Below, in pieces: positions 33,061 to 43,919 of a stretch of 64,000 nt of DNA. Made by a program: the position numbers and the translations under genes. Under the pieces are notes generated by a model. That model ran no database searches, had not been told where the DNA came from, and worked only from the letters and a program-made list of their open reading frames with translations. Origin of the DNA: Heterohyrax brucei (taxonomy: Eukaryota; Chordata; Mammalia; Hyracoidea; Procaviidae); assembly GCA_028571685.1 (NCBI GenBank), contig CM053143.1, forward strand, positions 142,386,829-142,450,828, read 5' to 3'. The stretch's first letter is position 1; every line of letters begins with the position of its first letter.

Positions 33061-33779
33061 TAAGAGTGTCTCTGAGGAGGGGCCTTAAATGAACAAATAC
33101 AGAATGGTGCGTGTGGATTGAAGGTAGCTTAAACAACATTCACTCGTAAGTGGACTTATTATTCACTCTTGTTTATTTTTCTGCATAGCCTCTTCAGAAC
33201 TGTCCTGGCAAACAAACCTGGGTTTCTGCAGAAGGTGGTTTAGAGCCCATGAAATGTGTTAAATTAAACCTGCAAGCCTTAAAACTGTTTTTTTGGGGAC
33301 TGTAAACATTTCTATTCCTGTAAGGCAGAATATTTGTGAAATTCTAAAAACATAGTATCTCTTTAATTTCTTACAAGTATCACCCATTTCAAAGAACACC
33401 CATTATAAGACTACTTATGTATCCTGAAAGGTAACTCATAGTTTGCTGATAGAGTAGTAAGACATTCTTTTAAATCCAAAATGATATAATAGATATATTT
33501 GCTAGTATTATTGTTATGCAAATAATTTTTTTTTTTAAAAATGCAGTGTATTGAAATGAAATGCAGAGAGTTCCTGTCTTTTGCAAAGTAGACCTTCCTC
33601 CCTGTTGATCAGTCTTAGTATATCTGTAGAGAAAGAATTGGGTTGTTAAGAGTTGGACCTTGTAGGACTGTCAGTGACAGGTCCACAAGGTCAGGAATAA
33701 TATCTGATAGTGAGGTAGATCCCATGGAGTTTTATGTAATACAGTTTTATGATGAATCAGTTTTTAAAAAATAATTGTT
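33061..33779. other. Unannotated AT-rich sequence
   Basis: No gene or repeat recognised. Confidence 0.4.
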
Positions 33780-33909
33780 GAGGTGTAATTCACATGCCAC
33801 ACATTTCACCTACATAAAATATGTAATTCAGTAGTTTTTGGTATATTCAGAGTTGTATACCTACAACTACAGTCAGTTTTAGAACGTTTTCATATTATCC
33901 CCACCTCTC
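33780..33909 (-). mobile_element. Old L1 (L1M-type) 3' UTR fragment
   Basis: TTGAGGTGTAATTCACATGC, GTAATTCAGTAGTTTTTGGT and AGTTTTAGAACGTTTTCAT are typical of L1M 3' UTRs in reverse. A SINE abuts it. Confidence 0.75.
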
Positions 33910-34115
33910 AGCCGTTGCTGTTTATTGTGGGCGAGTTGATTCTGACTTGTGTGCATTGTAGAATGCTCCATAGGCCTTTTAAGGCTGTGATCTTTCTGAA
34001 GCAGCTCACTGAGTATCTGTTTTCAGCGGTGCCAGCAAGTGGGTTGGAACTACCAACATTTGGCTAATAGTTGAACACCTAGCAATTTGGGCCATTCTGC
34101 GACTCTCCCTTAGCC
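33910..34115 (-). mobile_element. AfroSINE-type SINE, long variant
   Basis: GGGCGAGTTGATTCTGACTT, AAGGCTGTGATCTTTCTGAA and GTTGGAACTACCAACATTTG. The old L1 may resume on its far side. Confidence 0.8.
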
Positions 34116-34689
34116 CTAGCCAACCACTCATCTCTATTCTGTCTTAATATGTTTGCCTGTTATGGACATTTCATAAAAATAAAGAATTGCATTTCAATAG
34201 ATGTATATTCGCATGTAAATTGGCTTTTCTCAATGTAAATCCAAGCAGAAGAAGTTTTATGATAGGTGTGTAACTCCAAGAAGTTGATAGATTTTCTTTG
34301 AGAAGATTTATCTAAATTCTTATGCCATCTAAACTTGGAGATTAATGGAAAAGACTGATTTTTTCCCTGCATCAAAATCATAACACTAATTTTAGAGATG
34401 CTTCTTTATACATATCATGGTGACTCTTCAGGTAAACAATTTATATCTCAAATTTTGCAGACTAAACTCTTAAAGATAATACTTGAATCTGAGCATATTT
34501 AGTAAGAATTCTATTCACTTCTGAATATAATGTTACCGTATTGGTTCAAAATGTTTCTGCAGCCTACTGTTTATTTGCTCAACTTTGGAGATTGATCACA
34601 GTGAACTTGTATAGCCCCTGGCCAATGCTGGTGAGTCACTTTAAAAGTGCTTATTGATTGCTTGATTACTTTAATCACACAACCTAAAT
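34116..34689. other. Unannotated AT-rich sequence
   Basis: The start may be the continuation of the old L1 3' UTR (TTGCCTGTTATGGACATTTC). Otherwise nothing recognised. Confidence 0.4.
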
Positions 34690-34888
34690 ATTTTAGCAAA
34701 TGGTTAAGCACTGGATTGCTGAAAAGTTGGTGGCTTTAGTTCACCTGGAGGTGCTTTGGACCTCTGGCATGGCAGTCTGCTTCTGAAAGGTACTAGCCTT
34801 GACAACCCTGTGGAATGCTGCTCCTCTGTACATGAGGTATCTCTTGTGAGTCAGAGTTGACTTGACAGCAACTAACAATAACTAGTAA
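34690..34888 (+). mobile_element. AfroSINE-type SINE, long variant
   Basis: AAATGGTTAAGCACTGGATT, CTGCTTCTGAAAGGTACTAG and GAGTCAGAGTTGACTTGACA. The head is degraded. Confidence 0.75.
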
Positions 34889-34979
34889 TTATTTTCCATC
34901 TTGTGATAATACTAGGTGACACGTGTTAACTGCCTACTTTGAGCTAAGTAATATTATAAGTATTTTATATGTTGTTATT

Positions 34980-35010
34980 ATGAGTCGGATCCGGCTCGAC
35001 AGCACTTGGC
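34980..35010 (+). mobile_element. 31-bp SINE-tail micro-insertion
   Basis: GAGTCGGATCCGGCTCGAC followed by AGCACTTGGC. Flanked by 12-bp direct repeats TATGTTGTTATT (34,968-34,979) and TATGTTGTTACT (35,011-35,022), 11 of 12 identical. Confidence 0.85.
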
Positions 35011-35022
35011 TATGTTGTTACT

Positions 35023-35175
35023 GTTCTTAGGCTCTGCTGAGTTAGTTCCAACTCATAGCATGCCTGTATACAGTATAACAGAACACTGCCTCGTCCTGTG
35101 CAATGCTCACAGTCATTGCTGAGTTTGAGCCCTTTATTGTAGCCACTGTGTCAATCCGTCTCATTGAGGGTGCCT
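35023..35175 (-). mobile_element. RTE LINE 3'-end fragment
   Basis: CTGAGTTAGTTCCAACTCAT, CCTCGTCCTGTGCAATGC and TAGCCACTGTGTCAATCCG match the RTE 3' end at 38,085-38,220. Confidence 0.75.
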
Positions 35176-35536
35176 TATATGTACTGTCTTTTAATGTAGA
35201 AGAACATACTGTATTTTCTGATAACTTTTTGTGATTAGCTCCATTTTCATTGTTTGAAAGGTTTCTATGATTCTTTGTCTTTTACAGATTATTTTGAATT
35301 ACTATTTTTGATCACACTTAAGACAATTTGATGCTGATGTTTCTTTCAGCTTTCTTGGAGGTGTCAACAAAAGGTTTTCACACAACCGCGTCCTGGCTAT
35401 TAGATGGTGGCAATCAGATATTTCCTTATTTGTAGCATCCCTACTTGAAAGAGGTTAAAGTAATTTGAAAAAAGAAAAAAGAGAGATTAGAGAATTGGTG
35501 AAATAGAACCATTAGTGTGTTCACTTACTGCAAAGC
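35176..35536. other. Unannotated sequence
   Basis: No gene or repeat recognised. Confidence 0.4.
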
Positions 35537-35698
35537 GAAGAATAAAACCCCAACTCATTGTTATCAGGGTAATGCTGGCTCATGGGGATGCTGTAGGACA
35601 GAGCAAAACTGCCCCAGAGAGTTTCCGAGGAGCAGCTGGTGGATTCAAACTGCTGACTTTGGTCAGCAGCCCATTGAAACACTGCCACCAGGGTTTAC
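35537..35698 (-). mobile_element. AfroSINE-type SINE
   Basis: AAAACTGCCCCAGAGAGTTT, GCAGCTGGTGGATTCAAACT and ACACTGCCACCAGGGTTT. Confidence 0.9.
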
Positions 35699-36185
35699 TG
35701 TATAGAACATTAAATTTACCATTTTGACCATTTCTGTAAGTGTATAATTCAGTGGTATTAATTGTATTTTGCAGTGTTCTGCAACCATTACCACTGTGCC
35801 CAAGACTTTTTCATCACCTTAGACAAATTTTGTACTCATTAAGCAATTTCCCCCATTTCTGCCACTTCCTCAGCTCCTGGTAATCTCCAGTCTGCGTTCT
35901 GTCTATAAATTTGCCTATTCTAGATATTTTATGTAGGTGAAATCCTATAACATGTGCTCCGTCATATCTGGCTTATTTCACTTTAGCATTTTGAAAGTTG
36001 ACCTATGTTATAGCATGTATTGGAACTACATGAGTCGGATCCGACTCGACGGCACTTGGCTTGGCTGGAACTACATTCCTTTTTATAGCTGAATAATATT
36101 CTCTCAGATGTATATACCACATTTTGTTTATCCATTTATCTGTTGATGGACACTTCAGTTGTTTCCATCAGCAGCCTCATTATTT
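35699..36185 (-). mobile_element. Old L1 (L1M-type) 3' end
   Basis: ATTTACCATTTTGACCATTT, GTAATCTCCAGTCTGCGTTC, ATTTATCTGTTGATGGACAC and GTTGTTTCCA are L1 3' UTR and ORF2-end segments in reverse. Interrupted at 36,031 by a micro-insertion. Confidence 0.8.
36031..36065 (+). mobile_element. 35-bp SINE-tail micro-insertion
   Basis: Begins TGAGTCGGATCCGACTCGAC and ends CTTGGCTTGGC. Flanked by perfect 10-bp direct repeats TGGAACTACA (36,021-36,030 and 36,066-36,075). Inserted into an old L1. Contains the perfect palindrome GAGTCGGATCCGACTC. Confidence 0.92.
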
Positions 36186-37144
36186 AGGTTGTAAAACATT
36201 CATAGGTATGGCTTGTAGCCCAAATGAGTATCAGTGTGCTATTTCAACTCATTTTCAGAACTTGTATTCTTTGTTGGTATTTTTTGTTTTGTTTTTGGTA
36301 TGTCTGTTTGCTTCATAGTAAATCAAAGGTAATTTGGTTTACTTCAATACTAGAGAATGCAGGAAAGATATTAAGTACAATTTGTGATTTTGTTTTCCAT
36401 CTTAAAATTGAAAACGGGTTATGCTGCCTTTAATACTGGCTTAAAAAAAAAGTTTAGTGGTCCCATTTATGTTTCTGGGGTGAGTCGGGGCATTCATAAC
36501 TATTTGCAGATGAAACTTGAGCCATTAGAATCCTGTCAGCAGTATATAGTCCTTACTGTATTCTTTTTTGTAGTTGAAATAATTCCTTTTAAAATTATGT
36601 CAGATGTAGGGGTTGATTTACCAATTATTATTGGGTCTCTTTGTTTATTTACATTGCACCTGCCTATGGTAGTTCCCTTCTGTTTCTGATTTAATGTTTT
36701 CAGTGTGCTATGGAAACAGAACTGATAACCACACTTGTTAGACAGTGGCTAAAAGTGATAGAAGATTCTGGGTGAGAACTTCTATTCAAGGAACTTTAGT
36801 GCTCAGACCTTGTTATGTTGGCTTTTACTGCTTAAAGAATTTTTGTTTCTTTCCTAGTTTCAGACTCTGTTTTAGTTCGTTATGTTTCTAGACAGCTGTA
36901 AGGTGTTGTGAGGAGTAGTTACCTTATGGATTTTAACCTGAAATAATGGGCCTTTTAAAATTCTGATTTCTTAAGCTTAACTCCAGTGGATGAAGAATAT
37001 CTTCTTCCTTTTTGAATGTCTTGATATTCTCCTTTCAGGAACCAACTCAGACACTAAGCTTGTATCAGGATACTTGTGCACCAGTATATTGTTTGGTATT
37101 ACCTTTAACCTAAAGTGCCTGATGATTCTTGAATCTAATATAAT
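36186..37144. other. Unannotated AT-rich sequence
   Basis: Short overlapping plus-strand frames of up to 101 codons have no domain. No repeat recognised. Confidence 0.4.
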
Positions 37145-37500
37145 TTCATGAGCAACAGTAGTTGTGGTTAGCTGCCACTGAGTTGACCCCTGACATATGG
37201 CGACCAAATCCACAATGGAATGAAATAATGTCAGGTATTGCGGCCTCCCCACGATCAGTTGAGGGTAAGACTGTTGTGATCCACTGGGTATTCATTAGCT
37301 AATATTTAGGAGTACACAGCCAGGCCTTTCTTCCTAATCAGTCTTTGCCTGGAAGCTGTACTGAAACCTGTTCAGCACTAGGGCAACATTTAAATTTCCA
37401 CTAGTTAACAAGTGGTGGCTTTGGCTGGAAGTTGAAGCCAGGTCTCCCATGTGACGGGTGAGAGTCTACTGCTGAACCACATTGTCCTCATCTCCGACCC
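37145..37500 (-). mobile_element. Composite tRNA-Gly/RTE SINE
   Basis: Minus copy of the element at 19,033-19,375. Reading plus, CTGCCACTGAGTTGACCCC is the tail, TTTCTTCCTAATCAGTCTTT is the RTE part, and TGAAGCCAGGTCTCCCATGT then GTCTACTGCTGAACCAC is the tRNA-Gly-like head in reverse. Confidence 0.65.
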
Positions 37501-38084
37501 CAGCAGCAATTAAAAGATTTAAAGAACTACAAGGTAGCATGTGAAATAGTCACCTGTTCCTGCTATCTAAATATTTATTCTTCAACTGGATGTTTTAGTA
37601 ATCTGTTTTCTTTGAGTTAAAATTATCCTTGGATATGCCATGCTGTCTGAGCTGGTGATGACTTAGACCATGTTTTGTGTTTAATTTTTCTGTCAATACT
37701 TGTACTGTAGTATATAGTCTATAAATACTTGGTAGTTTTAGCCATATATTTCTTTATTGTTGTTTAACATTTTCCTGTAGTAGAACTTGTGAGTCATAAT
37801 GCTTTAGATCTGGAATGTCCGTAAGAATTACTTAGTACAACAACTCCTACGTTTTCTACATGAGAGTGAGATTGTGGCTTAACCCATGAATATAGTTAGT
37901 TCTTTTGATTTTTCAGTCCAGTGTTTTTCCTTCTTTAATGTATTGCTTCCTCAATTAAAAAAGTTAGGTATGGGATAGTGTCTTAGATTTTTATTTAAAA
38001 GGGATGTGAAAATTTAAAAGGGATGTGAAAAACTTACCTCACACTATATGAGTATAAAACATTGAACCTACATTCCCAGTATTG
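37501..38084. other. Unannotated sequence
   Basis: No gene recognised. Contains an 18- to 19-bp direct tandem (TTTAAAAGGGATGTGAAAA type) at about 37,995-38,031. Confidence 0.45.
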
Positions 38085-38681
38085 TTGTTAGGTGCCACTG
38101 AGTGGGCTTCTACTCAATGATCCTGTGTACAGTGGAGGAGCAAAACTGGTTCTGTGCCGTTCTCACAGTCATTGTTATGCTTGAGCCTGTTGCTGCAGCC
38201 ACTGTGTCAGTCGATCTTGTTAAAGATCTTCCTCTTTTTCACTGACTATCCACTAAGCTTGATGTCCTTCTCCAGGGACTGGTCCTTTCTGACAACACAT
38301 CCAAAGTAAGTATGGTGTAATCTTGCTATCCTTGCTTCCCAGGATCATTTCATCTGTGCTTCCCATAAGACAGATTTCTTTGTTCTTTTGGAGTCCATGA
38401 TGTAGTCAAGATTCTTTTAAGTCAAAGGCATCAATTCTTCTTCTATCTTCGTTATTCATTGTCCAGCTTTCTTATGTATATAAGGTGATTGAAAACATGA
38501 CTTGGGTCAGGAACACCTTAGTGTTCAAGGTGGTATCTTTGCTTTTTAACACTTGAAAGAGGTCCTTTTCAGCAGATTTACACAGGGCAACATGTCTTGA
38601 TTTCTTGACTGCTGCTTCCATGATTATTGTTTATGGATCCAGATAAAATAAAATCCGTGACAACTTCAGTTTTTTCACCAT

Positions 38682-38912
38682 TTAATCATAATGCTGTGTA
38701 TTGGTGTAGTTTTTGAGGATTTTTGTTTTCTGTATGTTGAGGTGTAATACGTACTGGAGGCTGTGGTCTTTGGTCTTCATCTGTAGGTGCTTCAAGTCCT
38801 CTTCACTTGCAGCAAGGAAGTCTGTGTCATCTACATAATGCAAGTTAGTGATTCTTCCTCTGATGCTGCAGCTCTGATCTTCATACAGTCCAGCTTCTTG
38901 AATTGTTTTTTT
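38682..38912 (-). pseudogene. RTE reverse-transcriptase catalytic segment
   Basis: Reads GLYEDQSCSIRGRITNLHYV then DDTDFLAASEEDLKHLQMK and YVLHLNIQKTKI. The Y-V-D-D motif is intact here, unlike in the copy at 7.5 kb. Flanking frames are disrupted and a SINE cuts in at 38,912. Confidence 0.8.
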
Positions 38913-39086
38913 TTTTGGTATACAGGTAAAATAACCCATTGCCATTGAGTGGATTCCAACTCATACCAGGCGTAGTGACCCTAAAGGATTTAGGGTTTCC
39001 AAGGAGAACCTGGTAGATTTGAACTACAAACCTTTTGATTAGCTGTGGTAGCCCTTAATTACTGTACCACCAGTGTTTCCATGGAT
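38912..39086 (-). mobile_element. AfroSINE-type SINE inside the RTE
   Basis: CATTGCCATTGAGTGGATTC, AGGGTTTCCAAGGAGAACC and TACTGTACCACCAGTGTTTC. The RTE frame resumes at GATTGAGTAGG beyond it, so it is a later insertion. Confidence 0.9.
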
Positions 39087-39135
39087 TGAGTAGGTATGGT
39101 AAAAGAATACAGCCCTGATGCACACCTTTCCTGAC

Positions 39136-39676
39136 TTACCCAGTGTTACCTTGTTCTATTTGAATGACTGCTTCCGGATCCTGGTACAGATTCCTCATGT
39201 GCACAATTAAGTATTCTGGAATTCCCATTCTCGACAGTGCTATCCGTAATCTGTTATGATCCACATAGTTGACTGCCTTTCTGTAGTCAATAAAACACAG
39301 GTAAACATCTTTCTGATACTCTGCTTTCCGCCAAGATCCATATAACATCAGCAGTGAAATTGCTGGTTCCATGTCCTCTTCTCAATCTGGCCAGAATTTC
39401 TTGCAGTTTCCCTACTGATACACTGCTGCAGCCACTTTTGAATGATTTTCAGCAGAATTTTACTTGTGATCTTAATGATACTCCACAATTTCCACATTCG
39501 GTTGGATCACTTTTCTTGGGAATAGGCATCAACATGGATCTCTTCCAGTCAGCTGGCCAGGTAGCTCTCTTCCAAATTTGTGGGCGTAAATGAGTGAGCA
39601 CTTCCAGCACTGCATCTGCTTGTTGAAACATCTCAACTGATAGTTTGTCAGTTCTTGTCTGGAGGCTTGTTTTCAT
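39136..39676 (-). pseudogene. RTE reverse-transcriptase N-terminal segments
   Basis: Two out-of-phase frames. One reads SVEMFQQADAVLEVLTHLRP, WPADWKRSMLMPIPKKSDPT and ECGN; the next reads YQKDVYLCFIDYRKAVNYV and MGIPEYLIVHMRNLYQDPE. They are typical RT fingers/palm motifs of the RTE clade and are joined through a frameshift near 39,400. Confidence 0.85.
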
Positions 39677-40316
39677 GAAGGACTTCAGTGTAGCTTGAAC
39701 TTCTTTATTCAGTACCCTTGGTTCTTGACTCAGTACCTTGGTGTGTATGCTAACTGTTGAAATGGTTGAATGAACCAGTTCTTTTTGGTGTAATGACTGT
39801 ATATTCCTTCAGTTTTCTTTTGTTGCTTCCTGCATCATTTAATATGTTCTCCATGGAATCCTTCACTGTTCCAGTTCAAGGCTTGAGTTTTTTCTTCAGT
39901 TTATTCACTTGACAAATGCTGACTGTATTCTTCCGTTTGGTTGTCTGACTCCACCTCTTTGTACAGGTCATTACGATACTTTCCTTTGTCTTCTCGAGCT
40001 GCCCTTTGATATCTCCTGTTCATTTCTTTTACTTCATCATTTTTTCCTTTTGCTTTGGCTGCTCAGTGTTCAAGAACAAGATTCAGAGTCTTCTGACATC
40101 CAATTTGGTCTTTTCTTTTTTTTCCTATATTTTTGATGACGTCTTGCTTTCTTCAAGTCCTTGATGTCATTCCACAACTCGTCTGGTCTTTGGTCATTAG
40201 TTTTCAAAGCATTAAATCTGTTCTTGAGATGGTTGTTAAACTCAGATGGCATATACTCAGGGTCATACTTTGCTTCTCATAGACTTGTTCAAATTTTCTT
40301 CAGTGTCATTTTGAAC

Positions 40317-40664
40317 TTACTTATGAGCAATTGATAGTCTGTTCTGCAGCTGGCCCATGTTCAGACTGATGATATTGAGCTTTTTTATTGTCTTTCCACA
40401 GATACTGTCAGTTGGACATCTGTGTATTCCACCTTGTGCGGTCCATATGTATAGTTGCTGTTTATGTTGGTGTAAAAAGGTATTTGCAATGAAGAACTCA
40501 TTGGTGTTACAGAATTTTATCATGTGATCTCCGACATCATTTCTGTCCACAAGACCAGTCTTCTTTCTTTGTTTGCAACTTTTGTATTCCAAACAGTGTG
40601 TCCTGATTGTGTGCTTGATCAATTTCGAAGTGCAGAAGCTGGTAAAAGTCTTGTACGTCTTCAT
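40317..40664 (-). pseudogene. RTE endonuclease C-terminal segment
   Basis: DRNDVGDHMIKFCNTNEFFI, ANTFLHQHKQQLYIWTAQGG and IHRCPTDSI follow the RTE endonuclease pattern. The usual N-Q-I-D-Y-I segment near the catalytic Asp reads CPTDSI, so the active site is damaged. Confidence 0.75.
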
Positions 40665-41053
40665 CTTTGACCTTAGTAGTTAGTGCATGAGTTTGAATAA
40701 GAGGCATATTAACTGGTCTTCTTTGTGGGTATATGGGTATTGTCCTACGCTCACAGCATTGTCTTTCAGCCTAGATCTTGAAATACTCTTTTTTTTTTTA
40801 ATTAAATATAAAATGAAAGTGTACATACTCTGTGCTTACAATATTGGATTAAGATGGGAGGAGGACACAAGTTGTGTTGAAGTCCCACTAATATTGATCT
40901 TCTTACTAATGTGTATTGTCACCAATTTCAACCAACCAAATTTCTAACAACTATCTAATCTAAACCCTTGCCACTCATCCTCCCATCCTCCCACCCTCCC
41001 CACCCTTGTAGCCATCAAAGAGTCTTTTTTGTTATGTATGAGTTTGCTTTTTT

Positions 41054-42620
41054 TTATTGTAAGGGTCTCATGTAATAATTGTCCTTCTGTTGCTGACTAG
41101 TTTCACTCAACATAATGTCCTCCAGTTGAGACCAAATTGAGAGATGTTTCCTGCTATCATGATTGTTCTTTATTGTTGCATAGTACTCCATTGAGTACAT
41201 ATACCAGAGTTTACCCATGATTTCTTCTGTTGTTGGGCATCTGGGTTGATTCCATCTTTTTGCTGTCGTGGACTGTGCTGCAATGAACATTTGTGTGCAT
41301 GTATCAGTTTGTGTGGATGGCCTTGATTTTGTAGGATATACTCCAAGCAGAGGAATTACTGGGTCAAATGGTATATCTATATCCATTATTTTAAGGTAAT
41401 GCCAGGTTGCTTTCCAAAGAGGTTGCACCATTCTGCAACCCCACCAACAGTGTAGGAGAGTTCCAATCTCTCCACAGCCTCTCCAGCATTTAGTGTTTTG
41501 TGTTTTTTGGATCATGGCCAATCTTGTTGGGGTGAGATGGTATCTCATTGTCGCTTTGATTTGAAATTCTTTAATAATTAATGATTGTGAACATGTCCGC
41601 ATGTGTTTTTTGGCTGCCTGGATCTCCTCTTTAGAGAAGTGTCTTTCCATCTCCTTTGCCCATCACTTAATTGGATGACTTGTCTTTTTCTTATTGGTAT
41701 TTTGTAGTCCCTTATAGATTATGGAGATCAGGCATCGGTCTGACATAGAGTCGCCAAATATTTTTTCCCCTTCTGTAGGTGGTCTTTTAATTCTTTGATG
41801 AAGTCTTTGGATGAGCAGAAGTGATTGATTCTTAGCAGTTCCCATTTATCTGTTTTCTTTTCTGATGAATGTGTTTTGTTTGTCAGATTTTGAAGTCTGT
41901 CTATATTGTGTATTAAAACTTCCATTGTTGACTGTATGTTACCTTGGATGAGCTTTATTGTTTGAGCTTTTATATTTAGGTCTTTTATACAATTTGAGTT
42001 GATTTTTGTATAAGGTGTGAGATATGGGTCTTGTTTCAGTTTTTTGCAGATGAATATCCAATGATGCCAGCACCATTTGTTAAAGAGACTGTTCTTACCC
42101 CAGTCTAAAATCTTAGGACCTTTGTCAAATATCAGCTGTCCATAGGAGGATGGTGGCATCTCTGGAATCTCTACTTTGTTACATTGGTCTATATGTCTCT
42201 TTTTGTACCAGTACCAGGCTGTTTTGACTACTGTGGTAGTGTAATAGGTTTTAAAGTCAGGTAGTGAGAGGCCTCCCAGTGTGTTCTTCTTTTTTAGTAG
42301 ACTCGACGGCACTTGGCTTGGCTTACTTATCCAGGGCTTCTTCCCTTTCCAAATAAAGCTGATAATTTGTTTCTTCATCTCATTAAAAAATGTTGCTGGA
42401 ATTTGTATTGGGATTGCATTATATAAGTAGTTTGGGCAAAATAGACATTTTCACAATATTGAGTCTTTCTATCCATGAGCAGGACGGATTACTCCACCTA
42501 TGTAAGTCTGTCTTAGTTTCATGTAGTAAGATCTTATGGTTTTCTCTGTAAAGATCTCTTATTTCTCTACCAACCAAAAAAAGTCCTGGCCCAGACAGTT
42601 TCACTGGAGAATTTACCAAA
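41054..42620 (-). pseudogene. L1 ORF2 C-terminal half (frameshifted)
   Basis: Consecutive frames read NHKILLHETKTDLHRW, RLNIVKMSILPK, KQIISFIWKGKKPWISK, TLGGLSLPDFKTYYT, WELLRINHFCSSKDFIKE and the cysteine-rich end [18 protein letters not shown]. It ends with the usual [17 protein letters not shown]. At least three frameshifts separate them. A micro-insertion adds codons PSQVPSS in frame at about 42,298-42,323. Confidence 0.9.
42298..42323 (+). mobile_element. 26-bp SINE-tail micro-insertion within L1 ORF2
   Basis: GACTCGACGGCACTTGGCTT followed by GGCT, the same tail as at 36,031-36,065. No clear target duplication is visible. The net change keeps the L1 frame open, adding about six residues between ISK and LLKKKN. 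Younger than the host L1. Confidence 0.75.
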
Positions 42621-43501
42621 CTTTTAGAGAAGAATTAACTCCAGTACTGTTGAGGCTATTTCACACCATAGAAAGAGATGAAATACTTCCAGATTCATTA
42701 TATGAAGCCAGCATAACCCTGATACCAAAACCAGGGAAAGATCCCACAAAAAAAGAAAATTGCAAACCAGTTATCACTCATGAATCTAGATGCAAAAATC
42801 TTCAACAAAATTATAGCCAAAGAATTCAACAACATATAAAAAGATAATTCGTCATGATCAAGTTGGTTTCGTTCCAGAGATGCAAGGCTCGTTCAACATC
42901 AGAAAAACAATTAATGTGATCAACCATATTAATAACACAAAAGATAAAAATACCTGATTTTGTCAATTGATGCAGAAAAGGCATCTGACAAAGCCCAACA
43001 CCTATTCATGCTTAAAACTCTCAGAAAAATAGGAATAGTGGGAAAATTCCTCAATGTAATCAGTAGCATCTATTCAAAGCCAACTGCTTTCATCATCCTG
43101 AATGGTGAAAGACTGAAAGAATTCTCTTTGAGAATGGGAACTAGACAAGAATGCCTGCTCTCACCACTTCTATTCAATATTGTGCTAGAAATTCTAGCCA
43201 GAGCAATTAGACAACTCAAAGAAATAAAAGGCATCTGTATTGGCAGTGAAGAAGTAAAGATTTCCCTCTTTGCAGATGATATGATTGTTTATACAGAGAA
43301 TCCAAAGAAATCTGTAAGTAAACTATTGGAGCTAATAGAAGAATTCAGCAAAGTATCGGGATACAAGATAAACATAACAACATCAATTAGGATTCCCTTA
43401 TGCCAACAGTAAAATTATTAAAGAAGAAATCACCAAATCAATTCCATTTACTATAGCCCCCAAGAAGATAGAATACCTAGGAATAAATCTAACTAGAGAA
43501 A
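42561..43501 (+). pseudogene. Inverted L1 ORF2 reverse-transcriptase segment
   Basis: Plus-strand reading includes [39 protein letters not shown], then after a frameshift [58 protein letters not shown] and the catalytic block [20 protein letters not shown]. The F-A-D-D motif is intact, but the segment is a dead, inverted piece. Confidence 0.92.
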
Positions 43502-43919
43502 TGAAATACTCTTTTTGACGATGTATGCACTACCATTCCTCTTCAAGTTGTCTTTCTCGGCCTAATAGACTATATGATTGTCTGATTCAGAATGGCCCTC
43601 ACTAATCCATGTCAGCTTATGAGTTCCACTTCAGTTTTCAAAATTTCCACTGTTCCTAGATTCATACTTTTGTATATGCCATGTTCCAGTTATTAAGGGA
43701 TGCTTGCATTTAGTTCTTCTCATTGTGAGTTGTGCCACATTAACAGATGAAGTTCCTGAAAGCTTGACTCCATCCACATCATTAAGGTGGACTCTACTTT
43801 GAGGAGACAACTCTTCCCCAGTCATGCTGTGAGTGCTTTCCAACTTGAGGGAGCTCATGTTCCAGTGCAATCTCAGACAATGTTCTGCTGCTATTAAGGT
43901 TTTCACTGGCTAATTCTTT

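Larger units (their letters stand above)
40794..43501 (-). mobile_element. L1 insertion with inverted 5' part (twin priming)
   Basis: Poly(A) end (plus-strand T-run) at about 40,790-40,801. Flanked by 15-bp direct repeats TGAAATACTCTTTTT at 40,779-40,793 and 43,502-43,516. The 3' part (to about 42,560) is minus-oriented; the 5' part (42,561-43,501) is plus-oriented. In L1 coordinates the inverted piece ends at INLTREMKYS and the direct piece resumes at GREIRDLYRENHK, so nothing substantial is missing at the inversion. Confidence 0.95.
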
